Positions 1 to 11,833 of a stretch of DNA of 64,000 bases are shown here, one piece after another. The number at the start of each line of letters is the position of its first letter. Within the stretch, counting starts at the first letter, position 1. The notes under the pieces were generated by a model. It saw only the letters and a program-made list of their open reading frames with translations. It had not been told where the DNA came from and ran no database searches. The translations under genes and the position numbers were made by a program. Source of the stretch: Cryptomeria japonica (lineage: Eukaryota > Streptophyta > Pinopsida > Cupressales > Cupressaceae); the NCBI RefSeq assembly GCF_030272615.1, contig NC_081406.1, positions 237,997,922-238,061,921 on the forward strand, read 5' to 3'.

Positions 1-679
1 ATGAATAAGTCACCTATAAATACAGATCATCGACCTTATTGATAAGCTCGGCTAAACCCTAAATCCATAAACCCATAATTATAAAAATTACATTACACAA
101 TATCACCGGACCAATATTATGATTTACATTACATAGCATGGACCTAATTTGAATACCCAAACAATTGCATCTGCCATAAATCATGCTAAGATCAATTTGC
201 AACATGTTTCACCAACCAGTAGAAACCCTCAATGCAATAACATAGAATAACTAACCGGATCCAAATAGGACCATCATATCATCACTCCATCCAATGCAAA
301 GCCACCAAACAGTTAGAACACGATCAAGAAGCACCTTCGGCACATTAGAAACCATTTCCATAAGCTGGACCAAAATCATCTAACCAAATCATCAAATATC
401 ACTAACCGATAGAGCTAACTTGTACCAGGAAATACCAATCGGGAACATAAGTGATAGCTTCCAGAGCACCAAATCATGAACCAACAGAATATGACAAGCA
501 TATAGCCATCCTGACTAACCATCCAAAACCGAATCCAAGGATTTGATCATACCAGATTAGAATCATAGCCAAAACCAAGACAAACACCAAGTCTAATCGA
601 GATAGCAGAAGCATATCCAACCGAGATACAGTGTTGACATCAATGACAACACTTAACCAAATCCAGCATATTGCCAACA
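1..679 (-). repeat. 3' LTR of element A, partial
   Basis: This is homologous to 14553-15235, the right half of the 5' LTR. It ends in ccaaca at 679, right where the polypurine tract begins. The rest of this LTR lies left of the window. Confidence 0.92.
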
Positions 680-694
680 ATCTCCCCCTTTGGC
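680..694 (-). other. Polypurine tract of element A
   Basis: On the minus strand this is a purine run of the form aaagggggagat, directly next to the 3' LTR. It is the expected plus-strand priming site. The same run occurs at the same place in element C (53609-53622). Confidence 0.8.
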
Positions 695-1009
695 ATTGAT
701 GGCAACATTGAATGTGAAAAACATCCAAGTGCCAAGGAATGCCAACAATCTCCCAAAGACTGATCAGAAATATATCTCCCCCTTAGATTAACAAATGAAC
801 ACATGAACACCATCTCCCCAAAGATTAACTATTTTTCATATGAATGTCATCTCCCCCTTTGACATCAATGACAAAGGGCGGATACCAAACCAAAAATATC
901 TAAACCAAACAACTGACTACTCTCCCTGAGCAACAACATCATCTCATCAACTTAGATCAAAAAGTATGTCTGATAGGCTCACCGAATTGATGCATTCTTG
1001 CATCTCTAA

Positions 1010-1673
1010 GTCTCTTCTGGAGGAGTGGAGGGCCCCAACTGATCTCTGAGATATTCAAAAGCATCTTTAGGCAATGGCTTTGTTAGAATATCTACAATTT
1101 GTTCCTTAATAGGCACATAAACCAATCTGACTTCCTTTGCTTTAACCTTTTCCTTCAAGAAATTATACCTTATAGAAATGTGTTGATTTTAAATGAAATA
1201 CCAGATTCTTTGGCATATCAACGGCAGCAGTATTATCACAGTGGATAACAATAGGCTCATCATAACTTACCCTTATATCTTTCAACATCTATTTCATCCA
1301 TAAAATTTGACTATAGTTAGTTGTAGCAGCTACATATTCAGCTTCAACAGTAGATAATGAAGTGTGATTGTTTCTTGCTAAGCCATGAAACCAATTTATT
1401 TCAAAAAAAGAATGCACCACCTGTAGTGCTCTTCCGATCATCCACATCTCCTGCCCAATCAAAGTCTGTATAGGCACATAGTCTAAAATCATCATCTTTT
1501 GGATACCATAACCCATAATGTGTTGTACCCGCCAAATATATAAATATCCTTTTAACAGCAATATCATGAGTTTCTCTAGGATCTGACTGAAATCTAGAGG
1601 CAATACAAACAGCATTCATTATATCAGGTCTAGTCTGGGTTTACAGCAATCCACCAATCATTGATTTGTATCT
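1010..1673 (-). pseudogene. Copia A RNase H and C-terminal pol fragment
   Basis: Minus-strand frames at 1289-1660 encode the end of a Copia reverse transcriptase and its RNase H. Visible are the block NAVCIASRFQSDPRETH, the AYTDFDWAGD segment holding a catalytic Asp, the DDRKSTTGG turn, and LSTVEAEYVA with the catalytic Glu. About 110-220 codons downstream continue with stops (WMKxMLKDIRVSY, then HCDNTAA with another catalytic Asp). The fragment is cut at 1673 by the 7.5 kb insertion. It resumes at 9206 with residues that join it in frame (SRYKSMIGG). A frame shift lies within the RNase H, so it is non-functional. Confidence 0.88.
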
Positions 1674-2342
1674 TGTAATGCCCCGCCAGGAACCCTAAAG
1701 GAATGCAACACAACAAGGCAACTAAAGAGAGAAATAAATTTTTTTTTTAAAGATTAAATGAATTAATCATAACTTTGCACCATAAAACATAAGCGGAAGA
1801 CTATCATTTACATCCTAAAGGGTTACCAACGAAGATTACTTCTAATAAAAAAAACTACATCACAATATTAATCCAATTATCCATCTAAATTAGGGAAAGC
1901 CAATTACGATTAAATAACTCAAGTTCATAAATTGATCTCCAAAGATAGATTTAAAAAGTTACAACATATATACCTCCAATGATTCATTTATACATAAGAT
2001 GGAAGAGAATTGAAACAACATATATCCCATGAACTTAAATTACAACATTTCATAATTACATGGCTTCCATAGAACAATAAAGTACGAAGGTTACAAGTTG
2101 CTGATACAATGACCACACGGGCCTCAAAAGTACAATATCAAAACATGAGTTGTTACACAAAGCAGAACCAAGATACACCGGCGAAGCCAATCCTCGCATG
2201 AATGAAGGAACAAGATATCCGATGGGAAGTGGCACTACCACCCGACCATGTGATCCCATAATGGAACCACCCCACCGTGCTAGGAGATAGCAGAAGACCC
2301 TCAAGCAAGCAAGATAAATACAACAGTTCACATGACTTCGCA

Positions 2343-3619
2343 GTACACAAGTGACTCAACTCACAAACACTAGCAACCCTAAAGAAAGAGTGTCATCACA
2401 TGGCTTAAGACGGTTACCCTAGGTAGGTCTCCATAGGTCCCGACCCCCATCTTGGGTTATCCTGGTAACCTCTCCCGAACCCCAGCTCCATCTAAGCATC
2501 ATGCGGACCCTACCATCCTTTCATGAGGACAAGGTGGTAGGTTTGCCATTCCAGGCCTTCCCAAACACCTTGAGCCTATACAAGCACTCAACCGTGTACG
2601 GGGTACATTATCTTAATTAAATTAATAACTACCCAACCCCTAATCAAATTATTAGGTTATCACTTAATAGCTGACTTTCGAGGGGTTATCCTGCCATCCA
2701 CTTCGGGTGCGGCCCCCGCTCGAAAGCCACTCTCTCTACTAGGACACTAATTGGATAAGACTCTCTATGAGAACTCTATGGTGGGGCTGACAACCATAAA
2801 TAATCCAGACATAACACAGGTGGAGGACTCACAGTCACAAACCCAGGGTTGACCATTAGGGACATAACACATGATGGCTCACAACCTCAAGGTTAAAACA
2901 TCGACACCTGACAAAGGGGTAACATCAACGACTTAATGACAATCTTAACAATATTGCAACGACATTTAAACAACTGGACTGCAAATATTAAAATACAAGA
3001 TCCTACACAAGCAATCTTTCTTTAAAGCAGTCAACAACATAAAATGCTCGCAATAAGGATTTCTGGAATTAAAGAAGTCACATCTATTTAACATAAAGAA
3101 ATGATGAAGTCACATGTCTAATAAGGTTGAATTGGAACCACATTTACGATTTTAAACCCCCAACCAGTTGATGATGATAAAACTACCATTTACCCAAATC
3201 AACTATAACCAAGTCAACATTTAAATCAAATTAAACAGATAGATATAAGCTAATATAAAATAATTCCAATATAATACATATTCATCGAATACAATATCAT
3301 ATGATTATATTACATTACTTGGATAACGAAAATTAATATTAAATTTAACCAAATTTCTCCTTTATTCCAAAAGTGAATAATTACTTCCATATCATTTTAT
3401 ATATTTCAAAATACAAAGAAATAAGTCTAATTCATCAAATCGAAGAATTATTAAGCACCATTAATATCATTATAACTACAATTAACTTTAATATCATTAT
3501 TTAATATTAAATAATAACAATATTATTATTTTTGTTGAAATAACAATATATTATTATTTATCATTAAAAAAAAAACTAACTTTATTGATAATATATATTT
3601 TTTTTTTACAACTAACAAT

Positions 3620-3661
<42 letters not shown>

Positions 3662-4056
3662 TTTTTAAACTTAAAAAAAAATATTTAAAAAAACATAAAC
3701 TAACCTACGTGGGGCCCAAAGCTCCCACGGCAGCAAGTGCTGCTATCCCCAAGCTGGGGAATGCAGCGCTTGCTGCATCCTCAGACTTGGGGAAAGCAGC
3801 GCTTGCTGCAGGGAGAGGGGGTTGCGTGGGCTGGGTTGAGCCCAGCTCCCCGCCACCGCCCCCAATCCCAAACTTAATTTTTTTTTGTTTTTAATTAATT
3901 TAAAATTTCGTTTTTAAAGAAAAACGTCCCAGCCAAAAAAAGAAAATAACAAACAGAGATACAGAGATAAATCTCTGTTAAAAAAAAATAACAAATAAAT
4001 CTCCCCAGCCAAAATCTCTTTTTTTTTTTTTTAACAAACATACAATCAAATAGAGA
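2343..4056. repeat. Tandem unit 1 of 3 (1.71 kb)
   Basis: It begins gtacacaagtg and runs to the next copy at 4057. Each unit holds an AT-rich half with a (TA)n run (about 3624-3656 here). This is followed by a sharply GC-rich block (about 3705-3870) with short near-palindromes such as gcagcgcttgctgc, then an A/T homopolymer stretch. The small reading frame in the GC block (3709-3894) is not evidence of a gene. This copy differs from units 2 and 3 at several shared sites (for example ggtcccgaccccc instead of gatcccggccccc), so it split off earlier. Confidence 0.95.
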
Positions 4057-5785
4057 GTACACAAGTGGACTCAACTCACAAACACTAGCGACCCTAAAGA
4101 GAGAGTGTCATCACATGGCTTAAGACGGTTACCCTAGGTAGGTCTCCATAGATCCCGGCCCCCATCTTGGGTTATCCTGGTAACCTCTCCCGAACCCCCG
4201 GCTCCATCTAAGCATCATGCGGACCCTACCATCATTTCATGAGGACAAGGTGGTAGGTTTGCCATTCCAGGCCTTCCCAAACACCTTGAGCCTATACAAG
4301 CACTCAACCGTGTACGGGGTACATTATCTTAATTAAATTAATAACTACCCAACCCCTAATCAAATTATTAGGTTATCACTTAATAGCTGACTTTCGAGGG
4401 GTTATCCTGCCATCCACTTCGGGTGCGGCCCCCGCTCGAAAGTCACTCTCTCTACTAGGACACTAATTGGATAAGACTCTCTATGAGAACTCTATGGTGG
4501 GGCTGACAACCATAAATAATCCAGACATAACACAGGTGGAGGACTCACAGTCACAAACCCAAGGTTGACCATTAGGGACATAACACATGATGGCTCACAA
4601 CCTCAAGGTTAAAACATCGACACCTGACAAAGGGGTAACATCAACGACTTAATGACAATCTTAACAATATTGCAACGACATTTAAACAACTGGACTGCAA
4701 ATATTAAAATACAAGATCCTACACAAGCAATCTTTCTTTAAAGCAGCCAACAACATAAAATGCTCGCAATAAGGATTTCTGGAATTAAAGAAGTCACATC
4801 TATTTAACATAAAGAAATGATGAAGTCACATGTCTAATAAGGTTGAATTGGAACCACATTTACGATTTTAAACCCCCAACCAGTTGATGATGATAAAACT
4901 ACCATTTACCCAAATCGACTATAACCAAGTCAACATGTAAATCAAATTAAACAGATAGATATAAGCTAATATAAAATAATTCCAATATAATACATATTCA
5001 TCGAATACAATATCATATGATTATATTACATTACTTGGATAACGAAAATTAATATTAAATTTAACCAAATTTCTCCTTTATTCCAAAAGTGAATAATTAC
5101 TTCCATATCATTTTATATATTTCAAAATACAAAGAAATAAGTCTAATTCATCAAATCGAAGAATTATTAAGCACCATTAATATCATTATAACTACAATTA
5201 ACTTTAATATCATTATAACTACAATTAACTTTAATATCATTATTTAATATTAAATAATAACAATATTATTATTTTTTTTGAAATAACAATATATTATTAT
5301 TTATTATTAAAAAAAAAACTAACTTTATTGATAATATATATATTTTTTTAACAACTAACAATTATTATATATATATATATATATTATTTTTTTTAAAACT
5401 TAAAAAAAAATATTAAAAAAAACATAAACTAACCTACGTGGGGCCCAAAGCTCCCACGGCAGCAAGTGCTGCTATCCCCAAGCTGGGGAATGCAGCGCTT
5501 GCTGCATCCTCAGACTTGGGGAAAGCAGCGCTTGCTGCAGGGAGAGGGGGTTGCGTGGGTTGGGTTGAGCCCGGCTCCCCGCCACCGCCCCCAATCCCAA
5601 ACTTAATTTTTTTTTGTTTTTAATTAATTTAAAATTTCGTTTTTAAAGAAAAACGTCCCAGCCAAAAAAAGAAAATAACAAACAGAGATACAGAGATAAA
5701 TCTCTGTTTAAAAAAAATAACAAATAAATCTCCCCAGCCAAAATCTCTTTTTTTTTTTTTTAACAAACATACAATCAAATAGAGA
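4057..5785. repeat. Tandem unit 2 of 3 (1.73 kb)
   Basis: This is a near-identical copy of the neighbouring units. It carries an extra local tandem duplication of about 29 bp around 5189-5245 (tatcattataactacaatt repeated) that units 1 and 3 lack, and a shorter (TA)n run near 5364-5385. It shares diagnostic bases with unit 3. Confidence 0.95.
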
Positions 5786-7064
5786 GTACACAAGTGGACT
5801 CAACTCACAAACACTAGCGACCCTAAAGAGAGAGTGTCATCACATGGCTTAAGACGGTTACCCTAGGTAGGTCTCCATAGATCCCGGCCCCCATCTTGGG
5901 TTATCCTGGTAACCTCTCCCGAACCCCCGGCTCCATCTAAGCATCATGCGGACCCTACCATCATTTCATGAGGACAAGGTGGTAGGTTTGCCATTCCAGG
6001 CCTTCCCAAACACCTTGAGCCTATACAAGCACTCAACCGTGTACGGGGTACATTATCTTAATTAAATTAATAACTACCCAACCCCTAATCAAATTATTAG
6101 GTTATCACTTAATAGCTGACTTTCGAAGGGTTATCCTGCCATCCACTTCGGGTGCGGCCCCCACTCGAAAGCCACTCTCTCTACTAGGACACTAATTGGA
6201 TAAGACTCTCTATGAGAACTCTATGGTGGGGCTGACAACCATAAATAATCCAGACATAACACAGGTGGAGGACTCATAGTCACAAACCCAAGGTTGACCA
6301 TTAGGGACATAACACATGATGGCTCACAACCTCAAGGTTAAAACATCGACACCTGACAAAGGGGTAACATCAACGACTTAATGACAATCTTAACAATATT
6401 GCAACGACATTTAAACAACTGGACTGCAAATATTAAAATACAAGATCCTACACAAGCAATCTTTCTTTAAAGCAGCCAACAACATAAAATGCTCGCAATA
6501 AGGATTTCTGGAATTAAAGAAGTCACATCTATTTAACATAAAGAAATGATGAAGTCACATGTCTAATAAGGTTGAATTGGAACCACATTTACGATTTTAA
6601 ACCCCCAACCAGTTGATGATGATAAAACTACCATTTACCCAAATCGACTATAACCAAGTCAACATGTAAATCAAATTAAACAGATAGATATAAGCTAATA
6701 TAAAATAATTCCAATATAATACATATTCATCGAATACAATATCATATGATTATATTACATTACTTGGATAACGAAAATTAATATTAAATTTAACCAAATT
6801 TCTCCTTTATTCCAAAAGTGAATAATTACTTCCATATCATTTTATATATTTCAAAATACAAAGAAATAAGTCTAATTCATCAAATCGAAGAATTATTAAG
6901 CACCATTAATATCATTATAACTACAATTAACTTTAATATCATTATTTAATATTAAATAATAACAATATTATTATTTTTGTTGAAATAACAATATATTATT
7001 ATTTATTATTAAAAAAAAAACTAACTTTATTGATAATATATATTTTTTTTTAACAACTAACAAT

Positions 7065-7099
<35 letters not shown>

Positions 7100-7496
7100 A
7101 TTTTTTTTAAAACTTAAAAAAAAATATTAAAAAAAACATAAACTAACCTACGTGGGGCCCAAAGCTCCCACGGCAGCAAGTGCTGCTATCCCCAAGCTAG
7201 GGAATGCAGCGCTTGCTGCATCCTCAGACTTGGGGAAAGCAGCGCTTGCTGCAGGGAGAGGGGGTTGGTGGGCTGGGTTGAGCCCAGCTCCCCGCCACCG
7301 CCCCCAATCCCAAACTTAATTTTTTTTTGTTTTTAATTAATTTAAAATTTCGTTTTTAAAGAAAAACGTCCCAGCCAAAAAAAGAAAATAACAAACAGAG
7401 ATACAGAGATAAATCTCTGTTAAAAAAAAATAACAAATAAATCTCCCCAGCCAAAATCTCTTTTTTTTTTTTTTAACAAACATACAATCAAATAGA
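5786..7496. repeat. Tandem unit 3 of 3 (1.71 kb)
   Basis: This is the third copy. It ends at the sequence caatcaaatag, after which single-copy sequence follows (atatcataaaagtc). Its GC block lost one codon-like segment (ggttggtggg against ggttgcgtggg), so the short frame seen in units 1 and 2 is broken here. That supports the frame being incidental. Confidence 0.95.
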
Positions 7497-9200
7497 AATA
7501 TCATAAAAGTCACTGGTTATGGCAATTTTATCAGCAAATAAAAAACTTCTGAGACAAAACAGAGGCAAGAAAACTTCACCCAAATCAGCCCAGTTCATTC
7601 TTAAAATTAAATTACATGGGACTAAGCTTAATCTCTAATCTCCAATTGAATTTCTTTGCTCCAAACAAGCATGGACAAGAGAAATTAACTCATAATCATT
7701 ATTTTTAAACTGAAAATTACCAGGAAGAACTATTTTATAAATGCTTGGCAAAATTTTGCCAGCATAACACTACTAAAGCCCAAAAACATTATTTCCAATT
7801 ACAAACAGCAAAAGCCATGAATTTCTTGCACAAGCAAAAATGAAGAACATAAATTAAGTTATGAAACTACTTGGAGAGAGTTTGAGTTTGAATTTTGATA
7901 ACAAATTTGATAGAATTCCTCTTCAACAATCCCATGGCAAGCAAAGACCCAACATCCAAGACTCATAAACCAATCTTTAAACAATAAACAGAGAATTGGA
8001 AGAAAGCATGGATTTTTTTTAAAATTAAACAAGGATTCAACCAACCTCAAGAATTTCCACGAAGGAGTTGTATGCTTCAGCAGGATTCCAAGCTAGTTCC
8101 AGACCCAAATCCACCTTTCAAGAAACTTTTCCAGAATTTCTTTTTCTCCTCCAAACAAGCATATCTTTCCCCAAAAATCCTCTCCAAGGTAAAATAGTAA
8201 AACAAAGTTTTAACCTAATTTTCTAGGTTGCAATATTTTTCTATTTAAAACCATTAAAATGAAATAATTGACTCTTTTTTTTTTCTTTTTCATATTCCTC
8301 TAAAATAAATGAGAATTCCCTTTTTTTGAAAATTACATTTATAGCAATTAAATCAACTTTTCAACTAAAAAGGAAAACAATGAGTTAGCTTTATTTGTAT
8401 TAATTAAAAGCAATTAACTCTATTTATTCTACTTCCTCCGTTGGATCTAAACATGATTGCTTTTCCAAAATAAACAACTATAGGTTAAAATCTAATAAAC
8501 TACTCAATTAAGCTTGGTTCAAGACATAAAGGCATAATAAAGAATAAATTGCTCAAACCAACAAAGAATGACAACTTAAACTTAAATAAATAACCGAACC
8601 ACTATGGCACGCAAATCAAGGAAAAGCAAAAAGACTCGAAATTCGAACAAAAGGGATGGACGACCGACAGACGAAACTCACAAGAATAGACTGAGGGTAA
8701 GGACTAGGGTCAACAGCTATCTCCTCCACTCCCATCGGACATATAAGGCACGCTCAGACTTGTGAAGCCAGGTGGAGACGATACCCCATACCTACCCAGT
8801 ACTTGTACCTGCAATATCCTGCATCATCGAATCACACATGCATGCATATAAATATAGAATACACGACACGCACACCGATGAAGGAGAATCGCGACGTTCC
8901 CTGTCTCATCGAAATGAGTGAAGGAAAACCATCCCCTTGCATCCAATACAATAGCAAACACGCAACATATATATGACACATCGTCTAGATAAAGTAAGAT
9001 GTCAATACAAAGCAATAATCCATGAAATACTAGAAATCACCAGTACTGAAATACTGAAAATAACTCATGCATCTAATATCCAGATAAATAGGAAATAATA
9101 TCAAATACGTCTGCAAAATGACGAGCAATAAAGTGTCAACCAAATAGTAAACTGCAACATAAAGTCAGTCTAATAAGTCCGATCGAGAAGGGGTACTACG
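7497..9200. other. Right non-repeated part of the 7.5 kb insertion
   Basis: AT-rich, no credible gene. The short frames at 7859-8050 and 8824-9015 have no recognisable motif. The last 20 bases, ending ggggtactacg, mirror the left end of the insertion. Confidence 0.6.
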
Positions 9201-9205
9201 TATCT

Positions 9206-10200
9206 GCTTGGATTTATTCTAGGAGTTTCATCATCCTTTGACAATTTGCAACCAATTATCATAGAAGTACCGACAGGTTTAGAATTCTCAAGTCCAAATT
9301 TCTTAAGCAATTCCCTCACATACTTAGTCTGACAAATGAAAATACTTTTATCAGTTTGAGTAATCTACAAACCTAAGAAAAAATTCATCTCACCAATCAT
9401 AGGCATTTCAAATTCATTCTTCATATCATCTGCAAATTTCATGCATAAACTTTCTTCTCCACCAAAAATGATATCATCCACAAAGACGTCAATGATCAGT
9501 ATGTCATCATGCTCAATCTTATAATATAAGTTACTATCAGCATTACCTTTGCTAAAACCATACTTAGAAAGATATTTATCTAATCTAGCATACCATGTTC
9601 TAGGGGCTTGTTTCAATCCATATAAAGCTTTCTTCAATCTGCAAACCATGTCCTTGTCCTCTAATAAATAAAATCCATCAGGCTACTCAATGTAGACTTC
9701 CTCTTCAAGATCTTCATTCATAAATGCACATTTGAGATCCATCTAATATACTTTGTAGTTCTTGTGTGCAGCATAGGCAAGAAATAGTCTTACTGCTTCA
9801 ATTCTTGCAACTGGAGCATAAGTCTCATCATAATCAACTCCTTCCTGTGAGTATCCTTTGCAAACCAGTCTAGCTTTATTTCTCACAACTTGACCTTCCT
9901 CATTTAATTTATTCCTGAAGACCCATTTAGTTCTAATAATATTCTTATCTTTAGGCCTAGGAACCAGTTCCCAAGTCTTACTCTTTTCTATCTAATCTAG
10001 TTCCTCTTCCATTGCTTTCATCCAATTCTCATCTTTACTTGCTTCAATAAAATATTCCGGTTCAATTTGAGAAATTAAACATACCTCTTCAACAGCTAAC
10101 CTTCTTCTAGTCATCACACCTTTCCTTTTATCTCCAATGATCTGATCTTTAGAATGATTCAGCTTCACATACTTGGGAGTTTTCTGAATGTCTTGACTTT
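9206..10200 (-). pseudogene. Copia A reverse transcriptase fragment
   Basis: Minus-strand frames give the Copia reverse transcriptase. In order these are [29 protein letters not shown], an [14 protein letters not shown] block, the LKKALYGLKQAPRTWY block (near 9590-9650), and the active-site box FVDDIIFGG (near 9465-9490), a variant of YVDD with both Asp residues kept. FFLGL follows at 9365. Several in-frame stops interrupt it, for example at the MDLKCAFMN segment and just after FLGL. The remainder of pol lies beyond the 7.5 kb insertion at 1010-1673. Confidence 0.92.
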
Positions 10201-11200
10201 CTGATTCTTTCTACCGTTCATCAGTCACAGTGGAATTTTATGATATTACCAAAGCAATTGGATCTGTGCTCTGAACTGATTCTTGCACTGTCAGTTCTGA
10301 TCTGACAAATTCATCTTTCGGTCCATAGTCATATGATCTGATATGATTGTTATTTTGCCCATCCACCTTGACATTTATGCTTTCAATTATCCTATTCAAT
10401 CTTTTGTTATAACATCTATATGTTTTTCTCTTAATGGAATAGCCCAAAAATATTCCTTCATCACTTCTAGGGTCAAATTTTCCTAATGCATCATCTCTTC
10501 TAATATAGCATTTACTTCCAAAAAAATTGAAATATCTAACGGTAGGAATATGAGAAAACCATAATTCATAAGGAGTCTTGTTGGTATCACCTTTTATGTG
10601 TACTCTGTTGAAAGTGTATACCATGGTATTGACAACTTCTCTCCAATAGATATTAGGCAATTTGGCTTCCATCATCATTGTCCTAGTAGCATCTAAGATA
10701 GTTTTGTTCTTCCTTTCCACTATTTCATTCTGTTGTGGGGTTCTAGGTGCAAAAAATTATCTTCTGATTCTATACTTCTCACAAAGTTGTTGAACTCATC
10801 GGATGTAAACTTACAGCCTTGATCTGATCTTAAGCATTTTATCTTCACTCATGTTTCTGTCTCAACCATAGCTTTGAAAATTTTGAATTTCTCAAGAGCT
10901 TCTGATTTTTCTTTCAAAAATGCAACTCACATCATTCTAAAATAATCATCAATAAGCAACATAAAGTATCTATCACCTTGAAAACTTTTAGTCCTTATCG
11001 GTCCACACAGATCAATATGAATAAGATGAAGAATTGCATTAGATCTATCATGTATGCTTCTAAAAGGAGTTCTAACTTGCTTACCCATTTGACATTCTCT
11101 ACATATCGGATTATGAGGTTTAACAATTTTAGGCAAATCTCTGACAGCCTGTGTTGAACTGATCTTGACTATACAATCAAATTTTACATGACACATCCTC
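10201..11200 (-). pseudogene. Copia A integrase fragment
   Basis: Minus strand, in order: pre-integrase His/Cys residues with CRECQMGKQVRTPFRS (near 11080), HIDLCGP with the first catalytic Asp, LLIDDYFRMM with the second Asp, LRSDQG, and ERKNKTILDATRT with the catalytic Glu (from 10720). The clean 160-codon stretch 10238-10720 covers the core end and the YELWFSHIPTVRYF and GKFDPRSDEGIFLGY blocks that are characteristic of Copia. Stops between 10720 and 10927 show decay. Confidence 0.92.
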
Positions 11201-11833
11201 TTATGCTATAACCAGCTTTCATCAATCTGAGTAATCAAGCAAGCCTTCTCATCGGAGTTCAAATGAAAGATGTTTCCTTTGGTCTAAGTTCTAGATGCAA
11301 TCTCCAATCCAAATCTATTGAAAATCTTGCATTTTCCATCTTTAAATTACAAATAAAATCCTCTATCCACCATCTGACCTACATAAAAGGTTATGTGTCA
11401 ATCCTTTAACATAATAAGCATTGTCAGTATTAGTCTTACCATCCAAGGATATTGTTCCTTTGGCTTTGATCCTGCATGCCTTGTTGTCTCCAAATCTGAC
11501 TAGTCCACAATCAAATTCTTGCAGAGTTAAGAATTTCCTCTTGTCACCAGTCATGTGATGTGAGCAACCACTATCTATAACCCATTCATCTTTTTCTTCA
11601 ATTTTAGCAACTAAAGCCTTCTCCTTAGTATGAGTTGCATCAATGTCAGGTTCCGGAGAATCATCCTTGATAGCAACAAAGACCCAGTCATTACTGGAGG
11701 TTCCATTACCAAATCCACTTACAGGTTCATCATCATCAATAATACCAAAATCATCATCACCAGCATAGTAACATGATTTATCCTTATTCCTTCTAAATCT
11801 AGATCTGCTCTGATATTCCGGATTAGGCTTCTA
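11201..11833 (-). pseudogene. Copia A protease region
   Basis: The frame at 11363-11580 reads WVIDSGCSHHMTGDKR, the DSG aspartic-protease box and following motif found in Copia polyproteins. It is followed by the VRFGDNKACRIKAKGTISL block and the GAG-pre-integrase linker. A shift near 11360 separates it from the integrase frame. Confidence 0.88.

Larger units (their letters stand above)
1674..9200. mobile_element. 7.5 kb non-coding insertion, probable very long solo LTR with internal triplication
   Basis: Five bases tatct stand at both 1669-1673 and 9201-9205. Removing the insertion plus one tatct copy restores the Copia A reading frame (SRYKSMIGG). The insertion starts TGTAATGCCCC and ends GGGGTACTACG, an imperfect terminal inverted repeat. 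This fits an LTR with TG...CA ends where the final A became G. No gag or pol similarity and no second LTR were seen inside. The content is 669 bp of left sequence, three tandem units of about 1.71-1.73 kb (2343-7496), and 1.7 kb of right sequence. With one unit it would be about 4.1 kb, a credible size for a long LTR. A large non-autonomous element is the alternative. Orientation is not settled. Confidence 0.72.

Noticed and set aside
3709-3894. 61-codon plus-strand frame repeated in units 1 and 2
   Set aside because: It is only open because the unit is GC-rich there. The third copy has it shifted, and nothing resembles a protein family.
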